DNA of 64,000 nt from Erpetoichthys calabaricus (GCF_900747795.2 NC_041395.2:169487031-169551030); one strand, 5' to 3'; shown: positions 11,327-23,511, counted from the stretch's first letter. Notes: generated by a model from the letters alone, not told the origin. Program-made: numbers and translations.

Positions 11327-13575
11327 AATAAATAAATAATAATAATAATAATACATTTTATTTATATAGCGCCTTTCCCATGCTCAAGGCACTTACAGAA
11401 TATAATAAAGAACGGCAGCGTATACAGTATATAGCATTGTACAAACCAGATAAATAAATAAAGAAGATTAAGACAGTGAATTCTGAAAAAAAAAACAGAC
11501 AACATCATTGGCGGTCTAGCACACACACACACAGAGGTTACATGAGCATCTTGACAGAGAAGTAAACTGAGAGAAGAGTAATAAAGTCAAGTAGAGCTAA
11601 AAGCCTTCCTGAACAGATGAGTTTTGAGTTGCTTTTTAAAAGAATTCATGGAGTCAGCTAACCTGATTAATTTTGGTAGGTCATTCCAGAGTCTGGGCGC
11701 TATACAGCTGGAGTGTAGATTAGTGTGGGGTACAACAAGATTGCGAGAATCAGAGGACCTTAGTGAGCGGGCAGGCACATAGTGATGGAGAAGGTCACTG
11801 ATGTAGTTTGGTGTGAGGTTATTTAAGGCTTTGTAGGTTATTAGTAGGATTTTATATTCGATTCTGCAAGACACAGGGAGCCAGTGAAGATGGAGCAGGG
11901 TGGGTGTTATGTGCTCGCTGCTGCTGGTTCGAGTAAGGACTCTTACACCTGAGTTTTGAATAAGCTGGAGCTGTGATATAAGATTAGAAGGGGCACCTGC
12001 GAGTAGAGAGTTACAATAATCGATGCGGAATGTGATAAAGAATGGACAAGTTTCTCAGCAATAGAGAAGGAGAGGAAGGAGCGAACACGGGATATGTTAC
12101 GGAGGTGAAAGTAAGAAAGTTTCTTAATGTGATTTATGTGGGTGGAATAAGAGAGGGAGGAATCAAAAATGACACCAAGATTTTTTACAGTAGAGGCAGG
12201 TCTGATGAGATCACCACCAAGATGGACTGGGAAGGAGCTCATTTTATTAAGTTGCATTTTAGTCACAATTTGCAGGAGTTCAGTTTTATTGCAATTTAAT
12301 TTTAAAGAGTTCTGCTCCATCCAGGTTTTAATTTCACTAAGGCAGGTTGTGAGCTGAGAAAGCTCTGATGAAGTTCCACTTTTAACATTGAAGTAGAGTT
12401 GAGTATCATCTGCATAAAAATGATAACCCAGTCCATAGCTACGGATAATATGGCCAAGGGAAGCATGTAAATACAGAAGAGAAGACGGCCGAGGACAGAG
12501 CCCTGAGGGACTCCTTGTGTGACTGGCGCTGAGCTGGATCTGCTGTTGCCAAGACTAACAAACTCTTGCCTATCAGTCAGATAGGACTTGAACCACTGGA
12601 GGTCAGTGCCAGAGATACCCAGCATGTTCTCCATTCTGGGCAGTAGGATGTCATGTCTGACTGTGTCAAATGCTGCACTGAGGTCTAACAGAATTAATAT
12701 GCTAGTTTGTCCAGAGTCTGCTGCCATAAGCAAATCATTGGTTACCCGTAGCAGAGCAGTTTCACAGCTGTGCCGCGCCCTGAAACCAGACTGAAAGGGT
12801 TCCATCAAATTATTAGAGGTTAGGTAATTGGTGAGTTGGGAAGCTACAACACACTCAAGAACTTTTGACAGGAAAGGTAAGTGGGAAATAGGCCGGAAAT
12901 TGTTAAGATTGTCAGCATCAAGGCCAGACTTTTTTTAACATTAGGGTTACAGAAGCAATTTTAAAAGTGAGCGGCACGGAGCCAGTGTCAAGGGATGAGT
13001 TTATTATTGTTGTAACAGTCGGGATTATGGCATGAAGGCAGGATTTAAGTAGTGTGGTGGGGATGGGGTCCAGTATACAAGTAGTCGGCCTCATCTTACA
13101 AAGCAGGTTATTAACAGACGCAGATGTGACTGGTGAGAACTTAGAGAAGGAGCTGGATGGAGTGGGAAAACAGGGAGAGATATAAACAGATGATGTATTT
13201 ATGTTAGTTGAATTATTTAGATCTTTAATTTTGTTACGGAAAAAGTGGAGGAATTCCTCACAGACTTCAGTAGAAGAGGTAGTTGGGCCAGATGCGGGTT
13301 CGAGTAGTTTATTAACTACAGAGAACAGAACCCTTGGGTTATCATGGACACTTTCTATTATTCTGCCGTAATGGGTGTTCTTGGCAGAAGTTAGTGCTTC
13401 TCTGTAAGCTCTTTGGTGGTCAGAGAAAGCCTGGATGTGAACAGTGAGGCCAGTCTTACGTGACATTCTCTCAAGGCGTCGGCCAGCTGCTTTCATAGAT
13501 CGCAATTCTGAGTTATACCAAGGAGCTGAACGTTCTTTTAGATGACAGCAGCACACAGTAGTCTTTCCAACAGTG
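11327..13575 (-). mobile_element. L2/jockey-type LINE, 5' truncated, decayed ORF2
   Basis: Minus-strand LINE. In reading order it has a linker region (SAPWYNSELRSMKAAGRRLE, ~13.56 kb) and a reverse transcriptase with SGFRARHSCETALL, LLDLSAAFDTVRHDIL and GVPQGSVLG (12.3-12.8 kb). Next come a thumb-like KNLGVIFDSSLSYSTHI block (~12.1 kb) and the C-terminal [10 protein letters not shown]...[10 protein letters not shown] (~11.6 kb). The 3' UTR ends in GCGCTATATAAATAAAATG and an (ATT)n tail at 11327. The frame shifts between the GVPQGS block and the YADD region, whose HFYADDTQLY reading lies in another frame, and shifts again later. The endonuclease domain is missing through 5' truncation. Confidence 0.88.
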
Positions 13576-13619
13576 GGGCGAAAAAAACAAAAGAGAGATG
13601 ACACTGTACAAGGAGCCAC

Positions 13620-13858
13620 AAGACCTCCCTGCATGGTATTTGAATGTTACCCCTGCATACGCCTCCCATGGTCCAAAGGCATGCAGGTTAGGTGAACTTG
13701 GTGTTGCTAAATTGACCTTACTGTGTGTGTGTGTGTTCACCCTGTGATGGACTAGTGTTGTTCCTAACTTGTGCCCAGTGTTTGCTGGGATAGGCTCCTG
13801 CTTCCTGATGATCCAGCTCCGGATTAGGAGGTTTTTGAAAATAGCTGCATGGATAGAA
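13620..13858 (+). mobile_element. Old V-SINE copy
   Basis: Diverged central domain (GGTCCAAAGGCATGCAGGTT) and 3' half, ending in a decayed ATAGCTGCATGGATAG tail. Clearly older than the 3387 and 59391 copies. Boundaries are approximate. It abuts the 5' truncation point of the LINE on its left. Confidence 0.7.
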
Positions 13859-14150
13859 AGTATGATAGTGTAACATTAAATGTTTAAATACAGAAGGTTT
13901 GTACTTTATACTATTCAAATGTGTTTCTGGGTAAACATCAACGTTTTGGGCACATTCAGGCAGAGGGTTGAGGTGAGAGAGAGGGAGTGAGCAGTGGCAT
14001 TCAATACACAGATGTCCTGTTCTGGTTTGGGTTCTTTTTGGAAAATACTAAAGACAAGAAGATTTCTGGCAGTGGCCAGCTCTGTGAGTGTTACTTCTGA
14101 AATGTAAAGGAAGAAGAAATAAAGAATCTTAAATGTAACATAGTGGTATT

Positions 14151-14280
14151 ACCCATCCATGCATCCATCTTCTCAACCCAATTATCCAGGGTCGGGTCAC
14201 AAGGCAACTGGAGTCCATCTCCAGGGCACTAGGCAGAAACAACACCTGTACAGGGTGCCATTCCATCACTATTATTAGTT
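14151..14280 (-). mobile_element. Old V-SINE copy, 3' part
   Basis: Minus-strand copy beginning CCATCCATGCATCCATC. It carries ATTATCCAGGGTCGGGTCAC, which closely resembles the 3' UTR of the RTE-like LINE at 14753-15406 read on the same strand. Confidence 0.7.
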
Positions 14281-14297
14281 TACAATAGTTTTTAGTA

Positions 14298-14514
14298 CTA
14301 GGGTGTTGTACCATGTTAGCCATTATGAATGTAGTGAGAAGTCAAGTAAAATGACACCTTTTATTGGCTAACTTTAAAAGATTACAATATGCAAGCCTTC
14401 GAGGCAACTCAAATACATCTTGCCTGAAGAAGGGGCCTGAGTTGCCTCGAAAGCTTGCATATTGTAATCTTTTTAGTTAGCCAATAAAAGGTGTCATTTT
14501 GCTTGGCATTTCTC
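14298..14514. mobile_element. Retroposed inverted-repeat element, possibly Penelope-like
   Basis: A 217 bp insertion bounded by a perfect 17 bp target-site duplication (14281-14297 and 14515-14531). Two 64 bp arms, 14348-14411 and 14437-14500, are near-perfect reverse complements around a 25 nt loop, so the RNA would fold as a long hairpin. The segment CTGAAGA (14424-14430), a G-rich/C-rich stem, then GAAA (14449-14452) resembles a hammerhead ribozyme core. Such cores occur in Penelope-like retroelements. A related copy is at 51168-51335. Family assignment is inference. Confidence 0.6.
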
Positions 14515-14752
14515 TACAATAGTTTTTAGTAATTTAGATTTAAATCTAATCAATATTGATACTGAGGATTATAAAACTGCCATGATCAAATAAGGAAGAA
14601 GAAGAAGAAAAGCATAAAAGTATCAGAAACAACCATTCCCTAATGACCCCACACTTCACCACATTGAGAACCCTAGCGTATTTCAGCAAGGCAGCAGGTG
14701 CAAAGTTACAAGAAGAAAAGAGTTTTACTATTGCATTGCTCATTCCATTGCA

Positions 14753-15406
14753 GGGTTGGTAGCGAGATCCTGCCCCAAGTGGAGGAGTTCAAGTATCTCG
14801 GGGTCTTGTTCACGAGTGAGGGAAGAATGGAGCATGAGATCGACAGGCGGATCGGTGCGGCGTCCGCAGTGATACGGGCTCTGCATCGGTCTGTCGTGGT
14901 GAAAAAGGAGCTGAGCCGCAAGGCGAAGCTCTCAATTTACCAGTCGATCTACGTTCCTACCCTCACCTATGGTCATGAGCTATGGGTAGTGACCGAAAGA
15001 ACGAGATCGCGAATACAAGCGGCTGAAATGAGTTTCCTCCGCAGGGTGTCTGGGCTTTCCCTTAAAGATAGGGTGAGAAACTCAGTCATCCGGGAGGGGC
15101 TCAGAGTAGAGCCGCTGCTCCTCCACATCGAGAGGAGACAGATGAGGTGGCTCGGGCATCTGATTAGGATGCCTCCTGGACGCCTCCCTGGTGAGGTGTT
15201 CCGGGCACGTCTAACTGGGAGGAGGCCCCGGGGTAGACCCAGGACACGTTGGAGGGACAATGTCTCTCGGCTGGCCTGGGAACACCTTGGGATTCTCCTG
15301 GAAGAGCTAGAAGAAGTGGCCGGGGAGAGGGAAGTCTGGGCATCTCTGCTCAAGCTGCTGCCCCCGCGACCCGACCTCGGATAAGCGGAAGAGGATGGAT
15401 GGATGG
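14753..15406 (+). mobile_element. 5'-truncated RTE/Rex3-like LINE with open 3' frame
   Basis: Encodes the last ~210 residues of a non-LTR retrotransposon polymerase without a break: LPQVEEFKYLGVLFTSEGR, SIYVPTLTYGHELWV, RRQMRWLGHLIRMPPG and VWASLLKLLPPRP. The stop is at 15382-15384, followed by a 22 bp 3' end with GGATAAGCGGAAGA and (GGAT)n. An imperfect 17-18 bp duplication (ATTGCTCATTCC...) flanks it at 14735-14752 and from 15407. The unbroken frame suggests a fairly recent insertion. The first part of the 228-codon frame that starts at 14698 is host flank, not LINE. Confidence 0.9.
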
Positions 15407-15423
15407 ATTGCTTATTCCTTGCA

Positions 15424-16414
15424 TCATTTAATAAGGGCTTTGGAAAACAAGACTCTGTGCAACTACTACACTTCTGCTGCTGCTGTGCATGTAGGCCGCC
15501 ATCCATGAATACATGAAAGAACTGCCTTGTCATGCATCTCCTATTGTGCCTTCAAGTCGGAGCCTTGTGTCACATACCTGGTAAATTCTATATTGATGTA
15601 TCTGCTGTTTCTAGGACTGTTTCTAGCACTGTGGTCACTGCCACCTAGGGAGCTCTGTTACATCTGATCAGGGGAGCAATTCCTCCAGAGATGGAAAGGG
15701 TAAAGATCCAAAGCAAGGATAAAAGTAAGTCAGAAAAGTTTCAGACTGACTTGCCTTGATGTAATGAGGATTGTTCGACCACATTTAAATAAATTGCGTG
15801 AACTGTCATCTTGTGGCAGGTCATGTTGACTTTAGGTACTGTGGCATTTTCAACATTGCTGGAGACCTGCTTAAACTTCTTATTTTGGATGCTATTTAAT
15901 GTTCTGACTCCTCACTCATTATAATGGCCTCCCGATCAAGAAAGGTACCACTAACCAATCTGATCGGGAGGCTGTTATAAGGAAGGATATGGGTGGAATC
16001 ATCCATCTGGGCCAGGATGCCAGCCAACCCATGTTGCCTGTTACACCCTTTACATTGACTTCCTCCTTTTGGGTATTTCACTGTTCTAGATTGTAATTTC
16101 CAGCTTCTCCGGAAAAAGATTTGGTATTTACTGTGGTTTTAACAATTTTTTTTTATATTTGCAAATATTGTTACCAAGTCATTGCTATCAATCTAGAATA
16201 ACAGCTATTATAATTTTTAAAGATGAGATTTGATTCCTGGTGAGAAATGAACTAGAGACCACATCATTGCCACAAAAGAGTTTTGTACTGGAAAATAAAA
16301 CACCGGGGAGCTGAAGGCCAGGTATACTACATTTCAATAATGAGATTTATATTTTGCATAACCCTTCTTTAAATGGGAAGAAAATTAAATATTTTGTATG
16401 CATATTGAATATTT
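15424..16414. other. Intergenic, nothing recognised
   Basis: No coding frame, tRNA or repeat could be supported here. Confidence 0.4.
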
Positions 16415-16540
16415 GTCCTGCGGTGGGTTGGCACCCTGCCCGAGATTGGTTCCTGCCTTGTGCCCTGTGTTGGCTGGGATTGGCTCCAGCAGACCCCCGT
16501 GACCCTGTGTTCGGATTCAGCGGGTTGGAAAATGGATGGA
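16415..16540 (+). mobile_element. 5'-truncated V-SINE
   Basis: Contains the last ~126 bp of the young SINE, starting at GTCCTGCGGTGGG and ending ATGGATGGA. A near-perfect 11 bp duplication, ATTGAATATTT / ATTGAATGTTT, brackets it. Identity to the copy at 3387 is very high. Confidence 0.9.
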
Positions 16541-17761
16541 TATTGAATGTTTCTTTTAGATATAAAATACAGTGAATTTTTCTTTTTTCTACCATTGAAT
16601 TTGTAGAATACAGTAATTATATACATTATGTTACCTGCATTTACTTAACGCTCATCAGTTAGTGAAAGAGAACAGATGAACCTGTTGGATAAGTTTAAGT
16701 TTAAGGGGGCTCTTTCTTTTTTCCATGAACTTAGTTGACAACCCAACAGAAATAAACCCAAAAGAAATAAAATTAGAAGAATAAATAGGGTTTCATGCAT
16801 TTTTTGGAGATGCAAGATAACACAATGTATCAGAGACAGTAGAAGAAGTCAAAAAATGCTTAGAAAGAAACATGAAGTATCAAAAGGAAATGGTGATATT
16901 TGAGGTATGCAACATGTACAAGTGAAAAAATCTGAGAAAAGAAAATGGAAAGTTTCCTTGAGTAGGTTGAGGGTAATGAATCAAACTTGGCAGAGTTGCA
17001 AAACTCGTGGAACAAGAGAGTGTTACACTGCAGGCCTCCATAACAAAGGATACCTCAGTAGGTGCAGAGAGTAGCCAAAGGTGGACATTTTCTTTTGCCT
17101 CACTGTTGGCAAGGAGAGGGTGGCAAAACAAATCATAGACAATGTGTTAGTGCAAGGACAAGGTCACACAGAAAGTATCTCACAACCAAAGACATCCCTG
17201 TTGGATACTGACATTGGAAAGTGGCCACCAATGCCATGTGGGAGCCAGAGTAAAGTGTCTCATAGACAATGTCACCACAGCATGAAGCAGATATGGGCAA
17301 GGCATGATGTCAGTACCTTGGCAGGGTCCCAGTCAACAAGCTGCAGCATCAATGAACCAAAGGCCGCAATGGTAAAGTAACTAATATCTGGAAGTACCAC
17401 AACCAGAAGCTAAAGAAGGCATAATGTGACCCATGTTACCATGACAGTAATGGAACTTGATCAGTGTGACTTGTGCATGTTAGAAGCAGATAGCAGTAAG
17501 GTGGAGACAGGGATGCTAACCCAGAATTTGCACTCAAATGTTTTGGCAACAAATTATGGTAAAAGGGATGGTTGGAATCCTTATTTCAGGAGACATGAAA
17601 GATGGCCATGGACAGAAGACCCTTGGGGAGCAGCAGGGTAAAACAGAAACAATATTTGTGGCCATGTAGCTCCTTCTGTGATATAGATGGCAATGTGAGG
17701 TCAAAAGTAGAACCATCAATAGGGTGCTGTGTTGATGCACTGCTTCCATCATACCTTGAAT
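16541..17761. other. Intergenic, nothing recognised
   Basis: AT-rich sequence. The short open frames (for example 17081-17380) lack recognisable domains. Confidence 0.4.
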
Positions 17762-17946
17762 CATCCATCCATTATCTTAACATGCTTATCCAGGTCAAGG
17801 TCCCAAGGCAGCAATCACCGAATGCAAGACAGGAACAACACCTGAACAGAGTGGTAGTCCTTCAAAGGGTGAACACACAGACATCAGGGGCCAGTTTAGA
17901 AGCATTGATTCTCCTAACCTGCATGTCTTTGGACTGTGGGAGGAAA
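17762..17946 (-). mobile_element. Old V-SINE copy
   Basis: Reverse-strand SINE with a CCATCCATTATC end, a TATCCAGGTCAAGGTC block and the central-domain remnant CTGCATGTCTTTGGACTGTG. Diverged and lacking the tRNA-like head. Confidence 0.75.
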
Positions 17947-18534
17947 CTGGGAGATAAGAGACCAAAAAGGGCAAAGAGCAAGACATATTAGGTGCTGTTT
18001 TGCAAAACAGAAACAACAGGCTTTTGTGCCTTAGCGTAATTTATTAGAATTAGTGTATTTTCATCTGTTCTCGACTACAACATACCACTTTCATATTTTG
18101 TCACTTTATGAGAATACTTTTTTATTATGGTCATGAATCTATTTATTTTGTGAATCAGCATTTTCCAGTATATGGTCACAAAGAAACAAAAACTACCCAA
18201 GCAACTGCTGTAATAATCCCATCCAAATAAGAACAATTCTATAAGGATGCATTTTAAAATGTATAAAATTTGCACTGAGCTTGACGTATCACAATGTACT
18301 AGAATTCTAATGCAGGATATGGCAATTGAGTCAGAATTATCTCATGGTAAATGTACCATACAATTTAAATAATTATATCTCCAGATAAATGTGTCATACA
18401 TGCAAAATTTGTCTCAAAAATTGTTAAGACTGTTAATGTAACCACAGAGTTTTAGTCATTTGGCTGTGCTCTTCACAAATTACTGAGATGTGGGTGCCCA
18501 GCAGTCATTAGTGTTGTGTTCACAGAGTTGTATG

Positions 18535-18675
18535 TTGGTATAATCTATCAATTTTCTATGAGTGTGTATGTCCGTCCTACGGTGAACTAGCATCCCATCC
18601 AAGGCTGGCTTCCTGCCTTAAACCCAGTGCTGTTAGGATGAGTGTTGGCTTATCATGACCTTCAACTGATGGATG
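18535..18675 (+). mobile_element. Old V-SINE 3' fragment
   Basis: Diverged copy of the SINE 3' half (GTCCTACGGTGAACTAGCAT...CTTCCTGCCTTAAACCCAGTG) ending near GATGGATG. Boundaries approximate. Confidence 0.6.
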
Positions 18676-20265
18676 TTAGGAGTGTGTAATATCAAATATC
18701 AAGTCAAAAACAACACAGAAGAAAGTATTTTAAGGAGTACAAATTACATATTTTAATGCATGTGTTCTGATACACATAACTTCTAATAAAGATGTAAATA
18801 TATGTGATAAACAGTTCTGTACTTTCATCCTTGCATCCTTATTTATCATGGAGCTGGAGAGTGGTGACATATTGCTTTGACATATAAGTAAGAATTATAC
18901 TGTACTCTGTGCATGTGATACTACTACTACTACTACTACATGCACAGGTCTAAGAGCACTCTCTGGACACAACACACCACCTCAAGAAACAATAACTGCA
19001 GCTTGTTTATTCCATGAGGTCAAGTATTTTATTTCTAATAGTTTAAAATTGATAAAGATGGTGCATCATATACCTGTTATAGTACTTTATCTCCAAGTGG
19101 AGGCCAGTTTATTGTCAGTAGTTCTTAGAAAAGCTACCTTTATAAAGAATGAAACTGTATGTTCTAAAAAAATTCAAATATTTTTAAAAACCAGAGGTGA
19201 AACTATAATGTCAGATACTATGTTGTGATCTTGTTTACTCTGTAAATTGTCTGATGTTGGTTAACGGTATTAACACTAGAATTACCAAAGCCTATGAAAA
19301 AACTTGTAGATCCGGCCCACCTTAAATCCGTTTGCACCTCTCCCTCAGGAGAGCAGGTTAGACTGTCTGTATTGTCTCTTTTTACTTCACAACTGCCCAG
19401 TCTGAAAGTCATTTTGTTACTCACCTGTCTTATCTCATACTGCCTCTCAGCCAACAGATTTGGGATGTTGCATCCTCATAAATACCATCTCCTGCTATGA
19501 AAGGGCAATCAGAGTCACTTCTTCAAGTACAGCCAAGTATAACTCCATGTTATGCACAACTATGCTGCTCTCTACCAGACACTTTGTACTTGTGTTCAGA
19601 TTAGTTTTACTTCAAATATAGTGTGTATGTGCAGCTAAATGTGTTCCTTTTTCTTTAAATTACTTGCATGCATTATTTACAAATTACTCACTGTACTGTG
19701 TGTATTGTATATAAAAATAAAAATGTGTATATGTATGTATGTGGGGCACCTCAGATTCCAAACAGAAATGCATCCGTGCAGTCAAGGATACAAATAAAGT
19801 AACTTTTATTATACAAGCAAGCATTGTGCTCTTCCGCCTGACTCCAGCTCACCTGCCATCTGCAAGAGGTCAGGCAGCTTCTTTTATGCTGGATTCTGGA
19901 GTACTTCCAGTTCCATGACACTGAATGAAGGAAGAACTTCTGGGTCATGTGGAAGTTCTGCAAAATATGGAGTTCTTCTCTCTGCAGTGTCCTCTGGCAG
20001 CTCAAGTACCCCGACAGTTATCCTTCAAGACTGCAAATACTGGGGCCATGCCAGAGGAGGATTGACATTTATTGTACTGGAAAAGGAACTACCCTTGACA
20101 ATCTCCCCAAGTCCATCTATTAATCTCTCATTAATCAAGCACCATCCTAGCCGGGTTATTCTTTAATATACAGTGTCCATCATTTACTGCCTTCCAACTG
20201 GGCCATCAATTACCCCTCATCCCAGTTGGGGTGCCAGTCCATCCCTTAAGGCATTTACAAACATA
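18676..20265. other. Intergenic, short (TAC)n, possible old long repeat
   Basis: A (TAC)n microsatellite lies at about 18920-18940. About 19745-20265 looks like an old dispersed repeat by its composition and abrupt start, but no termini or coding parts could be fixed. The rest shows nothing. Confidence 0.3.
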
Positions 20266-21416
20266 TCCTCTTTAATAAAATCCCTGTGTTCATCCATGTG
20301 TCCGTGTGTGTGTGTCTTCTGGTGAAGTGCGCATGCGCGGGACACTCTTTAATAAAGGACATCATTGCTGGGGAGAGTGCTGATTGGGTACTCGCGGCCG
20401 CACACATAAAATCCATTGCTGGGGAGACGCAACACATACAATAATTAGCTGCACGCCAGCACAGATTAAAATACTTGCTGGGGAACTGCACAGCACTTGC
20501 TGGAGAGACGCCACAGCCACGATTATCAGCTGCACGCCACACAATACATCAGTTCCTGGGGAGACTCTGCTGATTGCCCACTGTTGTGACAGAAAATTAA
20601 ACGCATATTACAGACAAGGCGGAAGTACAGGGAAGGACAGAATGAGTGGCAGAGTCACCAGCCTCTAGCAGATGCTTCAAAGGCCGCCTGACGTGTCACA
20701 CAAGACAGAGAGGGCGGGACCTATAAAATATTGCACGGCCAATCCAATCGGATTTCGGTAAATGAGGTAACTCCTAAAACATAAGGCATGAAAAATCTAA
20801 TCAGGTACTGAGACGCAGAGACCAGCTTCCCCAAAGAGGAGGGATTAGTGTTTGTTGTTGTGCAAGTGTTCACTCTGAGGATGTCAGATTTGCAATTAAG
20901 AAGCTTGGCCCGGAAAAGGGTCAGTCGTTGAAGGGGTTTTCCTAAATATACAAATTTTCATGATATTACAATAGGATGACTTTTAAAAGTAGATTTTCAC
21001 GCACATAAAATCCGTTGCTGGGGAGACGCCACACATACAATAATCAGCTGCACATCAGCACAGATTAAAATACTTGCTGGGGAACTGCACAGTACTTGCT
21101 GGAGAGACGCCACAGCAAGCTAAAATAAAGAGAGGCAGGATAGGAGATCTTCAAACAGACACAACACATCAATCAACAGCCACAGAGGAGAGGATAAATG
21201 TAATATTAATTATACTTACTGTATTGTCATATACGTTTCTATTTTATTTTTATTATTTTACTTTAGGCTTCTTGCAAAAATATTTTTGACAAAAAAAAAT
21301 TAAGACAAGAAACAGAATGAGGTCAAGGTCCCCTTGCCACTTAATATAGACTGTTCCTAATAATGTTTATGCACTACTGTTCTAGCGCTCGTTATTGTAA
21401 CGGGCTTAATGTCTAG
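20266..21416 (+). mobile_element. Non-autonomous Helitron, 1.15 kb
   Basis: The 5' end is A|TCCTCTTTAATAAAATCC. The 3' end has a CGTTATTGTAACG hairpin about 15 nt before CTAG (21413-21416), followed by T, which fits insertion between A and T. No coding sequence. A ~115 bp internal block at 20403-20517 recurs at 21002-21116 with few changes, and a shorter TTGCTGGGGA motif repeats within each block. The TC start could lie 3 nt further right. Confidence 0.75.
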
Positions 21417-21547
21417 TATATATATAATATGCATATTTTGTTTTAGTTTATAATCAATATTTCAAAATGTTTATATTAAAAAAGCTTTTAGTTCTTCTTA
21501 CTTTCAAACTCTATTCATGTTATTCCTTTTCTCTGTTAGTAATGCTA

Positions 21548-23511
21548 TCCATATTACTAACTGAGAATGGTAAACCGGAAGGCACGGACGCAGGTACACG
21601 GCGATGGACCCAGGAGACATAGTGCGCAGGCGCATATAGCGCACGTCTCATAAACCGCAAGTGAAGTCTGATCCACCGCGAACGAAGGAGTCACGGCCCA
21701 AAAACGAAAGAGCTCAACTAACATGAATAAGAAATGAAGCAACAACGCGCCCATAGCTAACGACTAACGACACAGCCACACAAAAAAGAGGATTCTGCGC
21801 TGCACCCCAGAGTCAAACGGAAGAGGCTACGGAGGACCCACAGGTCCACAAAGATAGTACGGAAGGCGCAGGAAAGTACGAAAGGCGCAGGAGCCTACAA
21901 CGCGCTTCTGAACTAAACTTCCACACTACACAGCATGGTCCACGCGCTTCTAACACACCGCAAGCATAAACACGAGATATTATAGAAACCCCACAGATCC
22001 GTACTCCACAACATATGTGAATCACATTACAGTAATACAATATTAAGTACTTTACACATGGACAACTGTATGTAGCCCTCTCAAGAGAGTACAGAACCCT
22101 ACACGTCCACACTACACAGCATAGTCAAACCCGACATAGTACGGAAGGTGCAGGCGCCTACAACGTGCTTCGAAAGCACCGCAAGCAAAAAACCGAGATA
22201 GTACAGAAGCCCCAAAGATCCAGACTCCACAGCATATGTGAATCACATTACAGTAATACAATACTATAAGTACTCACAGAAAACACAAACAGAAGAGGCT
22301 TCGGCGTCCCACCCCACAGTCAAACCAGATAAAGTACAGAGTCCCCAAACGTCCACAAAACACAGCATAGTCAAACCCGAGATAGTTCGGAGGGCGCATG
22401 CGCCTATACACCGCAAGCGAAGGAGCCACGGCTCAGAAACGAAAGAGCTCAACTAACGGAAATAAGTAATTTTAACAGTACGTGCGATTATCCATTTTAC
22501 TAACAGTAAACAACGTATAACTAATGGAGTCACGGTCACGGCTCCAAAACGGGAACCACCATTAACCCGGCCGGATTACCACAACACAGTCTTAACCGAC
22601 TTTATGTGGCCTTCTCAAGAGAGTACAAAACCCTACAAGTCCACACTACACAGCATAGTCAAACACGACATATTGCAGAAGGTGCAGGCGCCTACAACGC
22701 GCTTCTAAAGCACTGCAAGCAAAAACCCGAGATAGTACAGAAGCCCCAAAGATCCGGAATCCACAGCATGTGTGAATCACATTACAGTAATACAACACTA
22801 TAAGTACTCAACAGAAAACACAAACAGAAGAGGCTTCCGCGTCCCGCCCCACAGTCAAACCAGAGAAAGTACGGAGTCCCCAAACGTCCACAAAACACAG
22901 CATAGTCAAACACGAGATAGTACGGAAGGCACATGTGCCTATGCACCGCAAGCGAAGGAGCCACGGCTCAGAAACGAAAGAGTTCAACTAACGGAAATAG
23001 GAAATTTTAACAGTGAGTGCAATTATCCATATTACTAACAGTAAACAACGTATACCTAATCAACAAATCCCAAGGACAGTCGGCCTTTACCTCTCTGAGC
23101 CTGTATTTAGACATGGACAACTTTATGTAGCCTTCTCAAGAGTTCGGCAAGTATGTGACGTTAACGTCAAGATTATAGTAACTCCATACAAAGGAAAACT
23201 CATTCAAGGACAACACGCCGTCTTTACTACAAATGTGGTGTATGAAGATATCCTTTGTACGTCATCTACACCTTTACATTCCAATATATCTCACATAGAT
23301 CTGCGCAAACTCAAAAAAGACATTCTATACTTACATAACAATTAAACTATTGTCATTTACATATATTACATAGACCTACAGATGTCGTGACGGTGAACAT
23401 GATACATATGTAACAATTACCAAGACAGACAATAATCTCTTTCAAATCTATTTCGAGTTACCCAAGACCAGGGGTTGGCGAGCGAAGCGAGCAGGGGGCA
23501 GAGCCCCCTAG
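21548..23511 (+). mobile_element. Non-autonomous Helitron with helicase 3' remnant
   Basis: The 5' terminus is A|TCCATATTACTAAC. The 3' terminus is GGGGGC-AGA-GCCCCC hairpin ending in CTAG|T at 23508-23512. Only the last part of the helicase survives. The interior is built of direct repeats. The 5'-end motif recurs at 22491 and 23026. A ~535 bp unit is duplicated (22241 versus 22775 as anchor points), with an earlier partial copy at 22020. Its 3' end is nearly identical to that of the Helitron at 53797-56280. Confidence 0.85.
23062..23345 (+). pseudogene. Helitron helicase C-terminal fragment
   Basis: An open frame ends at 23345 and includes GLYLSEPVFRHGQLYVAFSR followed by NVKIIVT and TTNVVYEDIL. 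This is the typical C-terminus of the Pif1-like helicase in vertebrate Helitrons, containing the helicase superfamily 1 motif with GQLYVAFSRV. The Rep/HUH endonuclease and the helicase nucleotide-binding motifs are absent, so the fragment cannot act alone. Confidence 0.85.

Noticed and set aside
14973-15533. 186-codon minus-strand open frame
   Set aside because: It is the complementary strand of the RTE-like LINE coding sequence.
22238-23038. Repeated units with regular spacing that might suggest a CRISPR array or satellite
   Set aside because: The units are hundreds of bases long, lie between clear Helitron ends and include helicase-derived sequence; there are no short repeats with unique spacers.
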